Shown: positions 23,978 to 32,530, numbered from the stretch's first letter. The stretch is DNA of 64,000 nt from CAG-877 sp045627525 (GCA_045627525.1 JAZQNW010000006.1:85086-149085), one strand, 5' to 3'. Numbers and translations: made by a program. The notes: generated from the letters alone by a model not told the origin.

Positions 23978-25168
23978 TTACTTCCTTTCCAAAATTACGA
24001 CACTTTCTACATGAAATGTTCTTGGAAACATATTAAATGGAGTTATACTTTTAATATTGTAATTGTTTTTTAGTATATTTAAATCTCTTGCTAGGGTACT
24101 TGGATCACATGATACATATATAATATCTTTAGGATTTATTCTTAATAAATTATTTATTGTTTTATTATCTAAACCAGATCTTGGTGGATCTACTATTATT
24201 AAGTCGATATCGGAAAAGGAATCTATTATATCTTCTACTTTACTATTTATAAATTTTATATTTTTTGCTTTGTTTAGTAATTTATTTTCTTTTGCATTTA
24301 TGATACTTGATTTTTCTGAATCTACGCCTATTACATTATTAACATAATCACTTATATATATTCCTATTGTTCCTGTACCACAATATAAGTCTAAGACTGT
24401 TTTTGGTTTTATTTCTTTGGCATTTTTTAATACTTCGTCATATAGTTTTTTTGTTAGAAACTTATTAACTTGAAAGAAAGAATCTATAGATATATTATAT
24501 ACTTTATTACCTATTCTACTTTTTATTGAATTTTTATTAGTTACAACTTTGTCATTTATTATTAGAACATCAACTAAATCTTTTAATTTAGAAAAGGTAT
24601 TTATGTTTCCTTTGATTTTAAGCATAATTTCACTACTATCGTTACTAGTTCTAATAATAGCTTCTTCTATTGAATTATCTTTATTTAATTCAACTATTAA
24701 TTCATTTATTCTATTATCTAGTAATTTACAATTATTTATTGGTACTAAATTATTAGAATTTTTCTTATAGTAACCTAGTACATTATTTTTACTATGTAGA
24801 GTTACTTTGTTTCGATAATTATATTCATTTGAACATACGGTATCATTTATAATTGATGAATCAATATTGGCAAATCTTTTCATTAATTCAATAACTTTTT
24901 GTTTTTTAAAAATATTTTCTTCTTCATAGTTTAAATGCTGTAAATCACATCCACCACAAATGTTTGCAAAAGGACATTTTTCTATTATTCTATTAGGTGA
25001 CTTTTCAATATAATTAACTACTTTAGCTAAATTATAGTTTTTTAGTTCTTTTATTATTTCAATTTCTACTATTTCATCTTTTAAAGCATTAGTAACAAAC
25101 GTTACTTTGTCATTAACATATGTTAATCCTCTACCAAAATGGTCAAGTCTATCAATTTTCACTTTCAT
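23978..25168 (-). CDS. 23S rRNA (uracil-C5) methyltransferase, RlmD/RlmCD type
   Basis: An N-terminal TRAM-like RNA-binding domain (1-55) precedes the iron-sulfur ligands C65, C71 and C74 (KCPFANICGGC) with a fourth Cys in INNCKLLD. The SAM site is LDLYCGTGTIGIYIS. The nucleophilic Cys is in YVSCDPSTLARDL, and the terminal Glu is in HVESVVILE. The family makes 5-methyluridine in rRNA or tRNA. In Gram-positives the single enzyme often modifies 23S rRNA at U747 and U1939. At 396 residues it is shorter than the usual 430-460. Confidence 0.92.
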   Translation of the reverse strand: MKVKIDRLDHFGRGLTYVNDKVTFVTNALKDEIVEIEIIKELKNYNLAKVVNYIEKSPNRIIEKCPFANICGGCDLQHLNYEEENIFKKQKVIELMKRFANIDSSIINDTVCSNEYNYRNKVTLHSKNNVLGYYKKNSNNLVPINNCKLLDNRINELIVELNKDNSIEEAIIRTSNDSSEIMLKIKGNINTFSKLKDLVDVLIINDKVVTNKNSIKSRIGNKVYNISIDSFFQVNKFLTKKLYDEVLKNAKEIKPKTVLDLYCGTGTIGIYISDYVNNVIGVDSEKSSIINAKENKLLNKAKNIKFINSKVEDIIDSFSDIDLIIVDPPRSGLDNKTINNLLRINPKDIIYVSCDPSTLARDLNILKNNYNIKSITPFNMFPRTFHVESVVILERK

Positions 25169-25199
25169 ATTTATACCTCATTTTAATTATAGCAAATTT

Positions 25200-25229
25200 T
25201 ACATATATTTAAAATAATTTTGCATACTA
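25200..25229 (+). promoter_or_regulatory. Candidate SigG (forespore) promoter of gerA
   Basis: CATACTA at 25223-25229 matches all seven positions of the SigG -10 consensus (CATWHTA). TACATA at 25200-25205 matches five of six of TGHATA, with a 17-base spacer. The predicted start would fall very near the ribosome binding site, which weakens the case. Confidence 0.45.
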
Positions 25230-25243
25230 ATAATGGTGATTTT

Positions 25244-26641
25244 ATGGACTTAATTAATAAATTAAAATTAGAAATTGGACCATCTAAAGATTATATATTT
25301 AGAAAATTTATAATAGATAAAAGCGAAGTTTTCTTAATTTTTAATGAGGTATTAACTAGTAGTGATAGTATTAATCAATTTATACTGAAAAAACTAATTA
25401 ATTTAAAGAGAAAGGATTTAAAAAATTTAGATAATAAAATTACTGTTTCTAATGTAATAAAAATAAAAGATAGCGAAATATTAGATTATATTAATAAAGG
25501 TTTTTTAGTAATAATAAGTTATTCAATTTATGCTTTAGAAGTAAAAAGTAAATTAGACAGAGGAATTAATTCTGTTGAAAGTGAATTATCTATTGCAGGA
25601 CCAAAAGATGCGTTTTGTGAAAATTTTAATACAAATTTAGGATTGATTAGAAGAAGAATAAAAACTAATAAGTTATATATTGATAGTTTGGAAATTGGCA
25701 AAAGTACTAAAACAAAAATTGGTATATTATATATTGATGGTATAGTAAAAAAACATCTTCCTGCAAGAATTAAAGAAGTACTTAATCGTATTGATATAGA
25801 TGGAATAATTGATTCTAGTTATTTAAAAACTACTTTAGAGGGACAAAAAAGTTATTTTCCTACTATAATGATGAGTGAAAGGCCTGATAAGAGTTCTATG
25901 GCACTATTAGAAGGAAAAATTGTAATATTGGTTGATATGAGCCCTTATGCTTTAATATTACCTAGCTTTTTTATTGATTTTTTTCACACTACAGATGATT
26001 ATTATCAGAAGGCATTTAATACTACATTTATTAGAATTATTAGATTAATAGCATTTTTAATAGCAATATTTTTACCGGGACTATATATTTCTGTTACTAC
26101 TAGAAATTATAATTTGATTCCATTACCACTTTTATTAATGCTTAAAGCTGGAAGAAGCTTTGTCCCCTTTCCTGCTTATATTGAAGCTTTATTTATGATT
26201 ATTTGCTTTGAAATATTGAAAGAATCAGACCTTAGAATGTCATATACTATTGGATCATCCATATCAATATTAGGAGGGTTGATATTAGGAGATGCAGCTG
26301 TTGCGGCTGGCATTGTTTCTCCTATTATGATTATAATAATTGCAATTTCTTCTATTGCTGGATTAATTTTTTCTTCTATTGAATTGGTAAACTCAATTAG
26401 AATATATAAAATATTTATATTAATATTAGCAACTGTCTTAGGAATTTATGGAGTTATTATTGGTGCAGTATATATACTTTATAAGTTATTAACTTTGAAA
26501 GTATTTGGTATACCTTATTTAGTACCAATTATTCCAGTTGATAAAAATGAACTTAATGATTCATTTATAAAAAAAGAAGAAAGTATTAAAAGAAGAAATA
26601 AATTTTTATCTGATAATATTATTAGGGGGAAATATAAATGA
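25244..26641 (+). CDS. GerA-family spore germination protein (A subunit)
   Basis: The 465-residue protein has the GerA/SpoVAF pattern: a soluble N-terminal domain (about 1-240) with the SELSIAGPKDAFCENFNTNLGLIRRRI block, then about five to six membrane helices including LPLLLMLKAGRSFVPFPAYIEAL and the IGSSISILGGLILGDAAVAAGIVSP segment. In endospore formers this is the A subunit of a nutrient germinant receptor. I set the start at ATG 25244, with GGTGAT 3 bases before. The stop TGA overlaps the ATG of the GerC-like gene by 4 bases. No B subunit follows. Confidence 0.92.
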   Translation: MDLINKLKLEIGPSKDYIFRKFIIDKSEVFLIFNEVLTSSDSINQFILKKLINLKRKDLKNLDNKITVSNVIKIKDSEILDYINKGFLVIISYSIYALEVKSKLDRGINSVESELSIAGPKDAFCENFNTNLGLIRRRIKTNKLYIDSLEIGKSTKTKIGILYIDGIVKKHLPARIKEVLNRIDIDGIIDSSYLKTTLEGQKSYFPTIMMSERPDKSSMALLEGKIVILVDMSPYALILPSFFIDFFHTTDDYYQKAFNTTFIRIIRLIAFLIAIFLPGLYISVTTRNYNLIPLPLLLMLKAGRSFVPFPAYIEALFMIICFEILKESDLRMSYTIGSSISILGGLILGDAAVAAGIVSPIMIIIIAISSIAGLIFSSIELVNSIRIYKIFILILATVLGIYGVIIGAVYILYKLLTLKVFGIPYLVPIIPVDKNELNDSFIKKEESIKRRNKFLSDNIIRGKYK

Positions 26642-27042
26642 GAAAAGTATTATTTATTGTATTTATAACAATTGCCTTTATTCTGGGAAAAGGTAATTAT
26701 AGGGAACTTAATGATTTGGCTATTATTAATAGTGTTGCTGTTGAATATAATGTTGTAAATGAAAAATATACAATATATATGAAAGAAATTATTCCTAGAA
26801 AGGATGATTTAGGTATAAATTATGATTATAAATACTATAAAGCTAATGGTAATAGTATTAATACAGCATTAGAAAATTTAAAGAAAAAAAGTAAGAAAAA
26901 ATTATACTATAAAAAGACTAAGTATTTGATTACGAATATTAATAATAGTAATTATATAAATGAACTATTGGGAATTAACCCTAAATATATATACCATCCT
27001 AGCAGTGATCTTTTTATAAAATTAAAAGAGACTAAGTATTAG
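26638..27042 (+). CDS. Short GerC-like protein (N-terminal domain only, no lipobox)
   Basis: The 134 residues resemble the N-terminal part of Ger(x)C proteins: a signal-like helix (1-18) followed by YRELNDLAIINSVAVEYN, matching the usual GCWDYREI-LAIVTGIAID pattern. Normal GerC lipoproteins have about 350-400 residues and a lipobox Cys. Here the Cys is absent (LGKGNYREL) and the rest of the protein is missing. It is translationally coupled to the gerA-like gene and has a strong AGGGGG site, so it looks expressed and not decayed. The assignment is moderate. Confidence 0.65.
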   Translation: MRKVLFIVFITIAFILGKGNYRELNDLAIINSVAVEYNVVNEKYTIYMKEIIPRKDDLGINYDYKYYKANGNSINTALENLKKKSKKKLYYKKTKYLITNINNSNYINELLGINPKYIYHPSSDLFIKLKETKY

Positions 27043-27559
27043 CCTCTTTTTCTATTTTACATTCATATCCTGAATTTTCATAAAATTTTTGTTGATCGTT
27101 TTTACTTTGAAAATAATTAGTTAATTCTTCGTTTAAGTCATTTATTCTAACAACACTTTTTCCTATTATTAGTGTTGTTTCATTTTGCTCTTCATTTTCT
27201 TCAACAATAACTCCTAGAATGTTTTGTAAAAATTCTTTTTCTTCTAGTGCACTTTTTCCTATTATATTATAATCAATTGGCTTTTTTGAAAGTTCCTCTT
27301 CAGTCATTTGTTTGTAACTTATAACATTTTCTTCCGGAATATCTTCATTATATTTAAATTTACTTATTATACTATATCCACTAATATAGTCATATTTTGT
27401 ACATGTTAAAGTTTGATAAGCAATTTTTTTTGTAGAGTCATCTTCTACTATTTTAGCTGGGATTGTTTTTCTAAATATAGGTGGTAATATTATTATAAGA
27501 ATTAAGATAAAAATTATTAGTATTAGTAGAATATTAATTATATCTATTTTCTTTTTCAT
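27032..27559 (-). CDS. Membrane-anchored protein of unknown function
   Basis: The 175-residue protein begins with a helix at about residues 7-27 (IINILLILIIFILILIIILP), then an external part with two cysteines (TLTCTKYDY and GYECKIE) that are likely disulfide bonded. No family is recognised. I set the start at ATG 27559, directly after GAGGGATGAT. The frame upstream has no better site. It converges with and overlaps the GerC-like gene by 11 bases. Confidence 0.6.
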   Translation of the reverse strand: MKKKIDIINILLILIIFILILIIILPPIFRKTIPAKIVEDDSTKKIAYQTLTCTKYDYISGYSIISKFKYNEDIPEENVISYKQMTEEELSKKPIDYNIIGKSALEEKEFLQNILGVIVEENEEQNETTLIIGKSVVRINDLNEELTNYFQSKNDQQKFYENSGYECKIEKEANT

Positions 27560-27619
27560 ATCATCCCTCTTTTCTATTCTTTTTAAACTTATCACATTAT
27601 AGATAAATTTTCAATTGTT

Positions 27620-28195
27620 TTATGGTTTAATTATTATTCCTAATGCTGAAGCTAACATAATAGCTTGTTCATAATTAACAACTACACCTAATAATTCCTC
27701 TGGCCTTATTTTTATATTTCTTATAGAACATGTTCTAAAGTCTATATCTTTTAATTTAGTTTTATAAAATTCTGATTCTTCTAAATTTGAATTATTAAAA
27801 CTTAATTTTTTCCATTTTATATTATTAAAACTATTTTCTTTTAGATTACAATTATTAAAATTTATATTTTTAAGATTTGCATTAGAAAAATTACTATATG
27901 CCAGATTACAATTATCAAATGTAATATTTTCTAAATAAGAATCAGTAAAATTAATACCTATTAAATTACAATTATCAAATGTAATATTTTGATAAGAATG
28001 ATTAATTAAGCTTTGATTAGAAAAATTACATTTTGAAAATTTTGAATCACTTATATCTACTCCTTGAAATTTTGCTTTTGAAAAGTCACAAATTTCAAAT
28101 TTACTGTTTTTTATTTCAAAATAATCTATATATCCTTCTAAGGAATCATTTTTATATTCACTATTAATTAAATTATTATTTATATCTTTATTCAT
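27620..28195 (-). CDS. Pentapeptide-repeat protein
   Basis: From about residue 25 to 165 the protein consists of pentapeptide repeats with a central F or L (for example FDNCNLAYSNFSNANLKNIN), which should fold into a quadrilateral beta-helix. Such proteins include DNA-mimic gyrase protectors (Qnr, MfpA) and proteins of other roles. This one lacks further domains and has no signal peptide. The start at ATG 28195 has GGTGATTACT directly before it and overlaps the peptidase stop (ATGAATAA). It is the last gene of a four-gene operon. Confidence 0.83.
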   Translation of the reverse strand: MNKDINNNLINSEYKNDSLEGYIDYFEIKNSKFEICDFSKAKFQGVDISDSKFSKCNFSNQSLINHSYQNITFDNCNLIGINFTDSYLENITFDNCNLAYSNFSNANLKNINFNNCNLKENSFNNIKWKKLSFNNSNLEESEFYKTKLKDIDFRTCSIRNIKIRPEELLGVVVNYEQAIMLASALGIIIKP

Positions 28196-28784
28196 AGTAA
28201 TCACCATTTGATACATATGTTTTTTGTTTTAAATATTTTATCTTTTTATTATTACAGTATACATTTTTTAATTTTATTTTCAAACCTTTATCTAAATTAA
28301 AGTTTGGTCCATTTTGAACTTGAAAATGGATATGAGGCCCTTCTGTATTACCACTATTACCTACTTTAGCTATTATTTGTCCTTCTTTTACAATGTCACC
28401 TATATTTACTATAATACTATCTTTTTCTAAATGACAGATAGTACTATATTCACCGTGTTCGTGCTTTATTGTTATATAATTTCCTCTTGAGTCTTTTACA
28501 TCATTTCTAGCAGGTCTATTTTCATATATTTTTGTGTTTTTGTAACTATTTTCAATATCTACTACAAATCCATCACATGGACACAAAACGTTTTCTAAAT
28601 AAGAATAAAAATTTTTTTCATTTTTATAATCATCATGATATGGCAAGTCATTTTTTCTTATTTCTAAGTCGTAAGCATATCGTTGTGGTATTATATCCCA
28701 TGAATGAGAATCTTTTCTTTTAACACCTCCATGTTCTACATACCAAATGCCATTACATGGAATTATATATCTATTTTTGCTCAT
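28188..28784 (-). CDS. M23-family metallopeptidase (LytM/lysostaphin fold)
   Basis: The protein has 198 residues. The zinc ligands of M23 are visible: HSWDIIPQRYAYD near residues 26-38 (H and D ligands), and GPHIHFQVQ near 151-159 (HxH), with the intervening GNYITIKHEHGEYSTICHLEKDS. Family members cut peptidoglycan cross-bridges. No signal peptide or membrane helix is seen, so the location is unclear; it could be non-classically exported or act on cytoplasmic substrates. The start is ATG 28784, behind AGGTGAT. It overlaps the DUF3006 gene by 14 bases. Confidence 0.85.
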   Translation of the reverse strand: MSKNRYIIPCNGIWYVEHGGVKRKDSHSWDIIPQRYAYDLEIRKNDLPYHDDYKNEKNFYSYLENVLCPCDGFVVDIENSYKNTKIYENRPARNDVKDSRGNYITIKHEHGEYSTICHLEKDSIIVNIGDIVKEGQIIAKVGNSGNTEGPHIHFQVQNGPNFNLDKGLKIKLKNVYCNNKKIKYLKQKTYVSNGDYYE

Positions 28785-29013
28785 TATTATCACCTAATTT
28801 TTTTAATCTATTTAGACGTTCTTGTAAATTGTTTTTACGATTTTCTTCTTCTATTGTATCTAATTTATATTCGTTATTTTCTAATACTATAATGTTACTT
28901 TCATTTACTTGAAAATTTAATTCATCTTTTTTTAATACTATTTTTTCTTTAGTTTTAATATTTTCACAAATTACATAGTTTTCTTCTATTCTATCTATAG
29001 CGTATTTTTTCAT
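28771..29013 (-). CDS. DUF3006 protein
   Basis: The 80 residues start KKYAIDRIEENYVICEN, the characteristic DIRFEGxYAV-like beginning of DUF3006, followed by EKIVLKKDEL and a charged C-terminal helix. DUF3006 proteins are often encoded next to ComEC-like MBL proteins, as here. The function is unknown. AGGTGAAAT precedes the ATG. The gene sits 8 bases after the MBL gene stop. Confidence 0.7.
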   Translation of the reverse strand: MKKYAIDRIEENYVICENIKTKEKIVLKKDELNFQVNESNIIVLENNEYKLDTIEEENRKNNLQERLNRLKKLGDNNEQK

Positions 29014-29021
29014 TATTTCAC

Positions 29022-29939
29022 CTATCCATTTGTATCTGTATTAATTGTTTCAAATGAAATATCTTTACCATCTGAATTTAAAATTATTGTACCATCTTCA
29101 TCAGTTCTATATATTTTAGCCTCTATTTTTTGTAGTTTATTTAATGTTATGTCTTGTGGGTGATTATAAATATTATTTTTTCCTACTGATATTACAGCAA
29201 ATTTCGGTTTTACTTTACTCAAAAATATGGCAGAAGTTGAATACTTTGAACCATGGTGGCCAACTTTTAAAACATCGCTTTTTATGTCTTTATCTATGAT
29301 TTCTCTTTCGACAGAGCTTGGAGCATCTCCCATAAATAAGTAACTTGTATTACCATAATACAGTTTTATTATTATTGAAGTATTATTTAAATTTGTTTGG
29401 TCTGTTCCAGAGTATAGTATATTTATTAAGCTGCCTTCAAATTTAATATTTTTATCTATTTCTGGTACTTTAAAAGCTAAATTTTTATTTTCTAATGCTT
29501 CAATTACGTCTTCAAATGTTTTAGTAGTAGTTACTACATCAGGCATATAGAAATTACTTATTTCAAAATTATTTATTATGTCGTCTAGCCCTCCTATATG
29601 ATCTTCATGAGCATGAGTACCAATTACATATTCAAATTTTTCAATTCCCATATTTTTGAAATATGAAACTAATTTTGGACCGTCTTCATTATTTCCAGCA
29701 TCTATTAACATGTATTTATTGTTATTTGCTATTAAAATTGAATCTGCTTGACCAACATCAATGAAATATATTTTTAATTTAGAATCTGTATTTAATACAA
29801 CAGGAGTTTCTAACATTTTCTTTTGTGTTGTTGTATCCTTTTCTTTTTCTTGCTCTTCTGGTAGATATATATACGCCAGTATAATAATTATAATAAAGAT
29901 AAAAAATTTAATTTTTTTCCATTTTTGTTTATTAGTCAT
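29022..29939 (-). CDS. ComEC/Rec2-type MBL-fold protein with N-terminal membrane anchor
   Basis: A signal anchor (about residues 8-24) is followed by an MBL domain with FIDVGQADSILI, DAGNNED, the zinc motif THAHEDHIG (about 109-117), the MGDAP segment and the terminal VGHHGSKYSTS. This matches the extracellular hydrolase domain of ComEC without its channel part. Such proteins may act as exported nucleases or phosphodiesterases. It is the first gene of an operon with DUF3006, M23 peptidase and a pentapeptide protein. The 305-residue length is typical. Confidence 0.87.
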   Translation of the reverse strand: MTNKQKWKKIKFFIFIIIIILAYIYLPEEQEKEKDTTTQKKMLETPVVLNTDSKLKIYFIDVGQADSILIANNNKYMLIDAGNNEDGPKLVSYFKNMGIEKFEYVIGTHAHEDHIGGLDDIINNFEISNFYMPDVVTTTKTFEDVIEALENKNLAFKVPEIDKNIKFEGSLINILYSGTDQTNLNNTSIIIKLYYGNTSYLFMGDAPSSVEREIIDKDIKSDVLKVGHHGSKYSTSAIFLSKVKPKFAVISVGKNNIYNHPQDITLNKLQKIEAKIYRTDEDGTIILNSDGKDISFETINTDTNG

Positions 29940-30012
29940 TATCTATTCTCTTTTCTATTATTATTTATATTTATTATATCATATATTTAAAACTTTTTAT
30001 CATACTATTTAA

Positions 30013-30041
30013 TTGACTAAATTTTTGTTTTTTGCTATATT
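30013..30041 (+). promoter_or_regulatory. Promoter of the Q/P-rich membrane protein gene
   Basis: TTGACT, a 17-base spacer and TATATT are followed by AGAGGAG before the start at 30066. Confidence 0.65.
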
Positions 30042-30065
30042 GTTAATTATAGAGGAGTGTGTTAT

Positions 30066-31514
30066 ATGAATAACGAAAATAATTCTGTAAATGGTTTGAC
30101 ACCTAATGCTGAAGTACCTACTAATGCAAATGTTGTTCAACCTATTACAGAAGAAAATAATGCAGGTAATATACCTGAAAATTCAGTTCCAGTACAACCA
30201 AATACTGAAACTATTACTGCACAAGCAGTAGAGACACCACAGATAAATACTGATAATATTGCTGCACAACCAGCAGTAGAAACACCACAACCACAACCTG
30301 TTGTGGAGAATGGTAACCAACCTATTTCAAATAGTGATGGTGATAAAAAGAAAAAAAGTGGCATAATTATTGGTTCTGTAGTTGCTATTATTGCTATTGT
30401 TGCTGTTTTAGTTCCTACATTATTAAAAAGCCCAAAAACTGTATTTATTGGTGCTATAGATAAAGCTTATAATGGTATCAATAAATTGTTAGACGTTAAC
30501 AAATATGATTCTGCTAAAAGTAATGTAAAAATGAGTTTTGATTTTAAATCTGAAGATAGTGAAGCTCAACAATATTTTGATATATTCAATAAATTGAGTA
30601 TTGATTGCACAACAGGTATTGATTCAAAAAATAAAGTAATTAATATGGCATTTAATACAAATTATGATGGATCTACATTAGCTAATTTAAAGGTTTATGG
30701 AGAAAATGCTAAAATATATTTATTTTTAGAAAATATATATGATAAATATATAATGACTGATGTTGAAGGATATGATGAATTATTTGCTGATAATTCTGAA
30801 AGTGTAAAAGATATTAAACAAATCTTTAATTCAACAGAAAAAGCTATTACTGGCGCTTTAAAAAAGCAAAACTATAGTAAATCTAATGCAACTGTTAAAG
30901 TTGACGGAAAAGACGTAAAGGTTACTAAAAATGATTTAAAGTTGGATGATAAGACTATTAAATCTATTTCTATTGATGTATTAACAACATTAAAAAATGA
31001 TAAAGACTTTATTAAAGCTCTTAATAATAATCTTTCTAAAGATGAACAAATTAAAGAAAGTGATTTTGATGATGCTATTGCTAGTGTTAAAGAGGGAGAA
31101 TTTAGTGATGAAATTACTTTATCAATTTATACTACAGGATTATTTAGTGAATTTGTTCAATTTGATATTGCTGACGATTCTGAAGTGATATCTATTACAA
31201 AAGAAAATGATAGTTATACAGTAAAAGCAATAGGCAATGGAGATGGTGAATATTTTACTGCTAATGTAACAATTACTGGTGATATGTCTAATTATAAATC
31301 AGTTGTAAATGTTGAAGTTCCTCAACTATTTACTGCAAAAATTAATTTAGAAGGTTCTACTAAGTATAATGAGAAAATTGATAAATTAGATGTTTCTAAT
31401 AGCGTTGATTATCAATCATTAACTGATCAAGATATGGCTACTATCTATCAAAATATATTAAGCAATGAAGGTATTGCTAATTTAATGCAAATGATTGAAT
31501 CTATGAACGTTTAA
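30066..31514 (+). CDS. Membrane-anchored protein with Pro/Gln-rich cytoplasmic tail
   Basis: The protein has 482 residues. Residues 1-95 are low-complexity (Asn, Pro, Gln, Val, with repeated VETPQ and AAQPA units). A KKKKSG stop-transfer segment and one helix (about 99-120, IIIGSVVAIIAIVAVLVP) follow, then about 360 residues outside with almost no cysteine and much Lys, Asp and Asn. No known domain is recognised. I place the start at ATG 30066, behind GAGGAG. The GTG at 30057 lies inside the binding site. Its own promoter and terminator make it monocistronic. Confidence 0.75.
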   Translation: MNNENNSVNGLTPNAEVPTNANVVQPITEENNAGNIPENSVPVQPNTETITAQAVETPQINTDNIAAQPAVETPQPQPVVENGNQPISNSDGDKKKKSGIIIGSVVAIIAIVAVLVPTLLKSPKTVFIGAIDKAYNGINKLLDVNKYDSAKSNVKMSFDFKSEDSEAQQYFDIFNKLSIDCTTGIDSKNKVINMAFNTNYDGSTLANLKVYGENAKIYLFLENIYDKYIMTDVEGYDELFADNSESVKDIKQIFNSTEKAITGALKKQNYSKSNATVKVDGKDVKVTKNDLKLDDKTIKSISIDVLTTLKNDKDFIKALNNNLSKDEQIKESDFDDAIASVKEGEFSDEITLSIYTTGLFSEFVQFDIADDSEVISITKENDSYTVKAIGNGDGEYFTANVTITGDMSNYKSVVNVEVPQLFTAKINLEGSTKYNEKIDKLDVSNSVDYQSLTDQDMATIYQNILSNEGIANLMQMIESMNV

Positions 31515-31534
31515 ATATATAATTTAAATTAAAA

Positions 31535-31560
31535 ATAAACGGTTTTACTACCGTTTATTT
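31535..31560 (+). terminator. Terminator of the 482-aa protein gene
   Basis: Ten-base arms AATAAACGGT and ACCGTTTATT are followed by TTTATTATTG. Confidence 0.75.
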
Positions 31561-31582
31561 TTATTATTGTTAAATAAAAAAA

Positions 31583-31599
31583 CAACTCAATAAGAGTTG
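31583..31599 (-). terminator. Terminator of the tRNA pair
   Basis: The stem CAACTC/GAGTTG downstream of the tRNAs is followed on the minus strand by TTTTTTTATTT. Confidence 0.7.
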
Positions 31600-31615
31600 C
31601 TTTTATTTGCAATAA

Positions 31616-31700
31616 TGGTGCGGGTAACAGGAGTTGAACCTGCAAGCCTTGCGGCACTAGATCCTAAGTCTAGCGCGTCTGCCAATTCCGCCATACCCGC
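31616..31700 (-). tRNA. tRNA-Leu (anticodon TAG)
   Basis: This 85-nt class II tRNA has acceptor stem GCGGGTA/TACCCGC, anticodon loop CTTAGGA with anticodon TAG (codon CUA), a long variable arm, T-loop GGTTCAACTCC and an encoded CCA. Confidence 0.93.
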
Positions 31701-31707
31701 AACAAAA

Positions 31708-31784
31708 TGGTGGACCCTATAGGACTCGAACCTATGACCGCCCGGTTATGAGCCGGATGCTCTAACCAACTGAGCTAAGGGTCC
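31708..31784 (-). tRNA. tRNA with anticodon CAT, probably tRNA-Ile2 (lysidine)
   Basis: The 77-nt cloverleaf has acceptor GGACCCT/AGGGTCC, the anticodon loop CTCATAA, T-loop GGTTCGAGTCC and an encoded CCA. The acceptor sequence, the TAGCTCAGTTGGTTAGAGCA D-arm and the CTCATAA loop resemble bacterial tRNA-Ile2, whose C34 is converted to lysidine by TilS to read AUA, more than elongator or initiator tRNA-Met. It follows a few bases from tRNA-Leu and shares its terminator. Confidence 0.85.
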
Positions 31785-31854
31785 ATTGCTATTTAATAAT
31801 ATCACATATTTTTTATTGTTGCAAGAGAAAAAAGAAAAAAATAGGTCTTTTCAC

Positions 31855-32283
31855 CTATTTATTCATCATATTTAGTAAATTAATTTTAAACATATCTTTT
31901 TCTGGATTTGTTTTAGAAATCATTACACCCTTATAAGTAGATAATTCTGCTCTATGTCCTTCATCTAAAATTCCTTCTGGTGTAATATTAGTTAATAAGA
32001 TAATATGCTTTTCTGTATAGACTGTATAGTGTAAAATTATTTCTCCATGAACTTTAGCAAATAATTCGTCTGTAGGTAATTTTAATTCGTAATTTATAGT
32101 TTTTTCTTCTTTATTATTATTTACTTCTTTACCTAAGAAATTACCTTTACGTAATTCAGGATAATAATTAAATGTTAATTTTTTATAAGCTAACATGTTA
32201 TATTTTCTTACTGATCTTTCTTTCTTTCTAAAATCATTTTCATCTAGATATTCAAATATATAAGTATTTGTCATATTTGTCAT
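31855..32283 (-). CDS. Hypothetical 142-residue cytoplasmic protein
   Basis: No family is recognised. It is a mixed alpha/beta soluble protein beginning TNMTNTYIFEYLDEND, with an LPTDELFAKVHGEIILHYTVYTEKHIILLTN strand region and the end DMFKINLLNMMNK. The start is taken at ATG 32283, nine bases after AGGGGG. A TTG at 32292 and an ATG at 32274 are alternatives. A near-perfect promoter and a hairpin leader upstream suggest it is well expressed. Confidence 0.55.
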   Translation of the reverse strand: MTNMTNTYIFEYLDENDFRKKERSVRKYNMLAYKKLTFNYYPELRKGNFLGKEVNNNKEEKTINYELKLPTDELFAKVHGEIILHYTVYTEKHIILLTNITPEGILDEGHRAELSTYKGVMISKTNPEKDMFKINLLNMMNK

Positions 32284-32302
32284 AATATCCAACCCCCTAA
32301 TT

Positions 32303-32336
32303 AGTACTTGAAGTAAACCCCTTCACCTTCAAAGTA
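32303..32336 (-). promoter_or_regulatory. Hairpin in the leader of the 142-aa protein gene
   Basis: The inverted repeat TACTT(T)GAAG and CTTCAAGTA encloses a purine-rich loop and starts about where transcription should begin. It may stabilise the message or regulate translation. Confidence 0.4.
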
Positions 32337-32341
32337 CACAT

Positions 32342-32370
32342 ATTATAGCATAAAATAATTGATTTGTCAA
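32342..32370 (-). promoter_or_regulatory. Consensus promoter of the 142-aa protein gene
   Basis: On the minus strand, TTGACA (32365-32370) and TATAAT (32342-32347) have exactly 17 bases between them. Confidence 0.85.
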
Positions 32371-32461
32371 ATATTTCAGTTAAAAATCGTGATTTTGAAA
32401 TTGAATAACAAGTATTTTACATTAAAAATTATATGCTAAAATATGTATAATATTACAAAAT

Positions 32462-32498
32462 AAAAGCCCTTTTAGTCTATAACTAAAGTTGGGCTTTT
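32462..32498. terminator. Terminator after the 781-aa protein gene
   Basis: Outer arms AAAAGCCC and GGGCTTTT and an inner TTTAGT/ACTAAA stem form a long hairpin with T-runs on both sides. It serves the minus-strand gene ending at 32531. Confidence 0.8.
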
Positions 32499-32530
32499 TG
32501 TCTACTTTTTTTATTTGTACAATTAATAAA

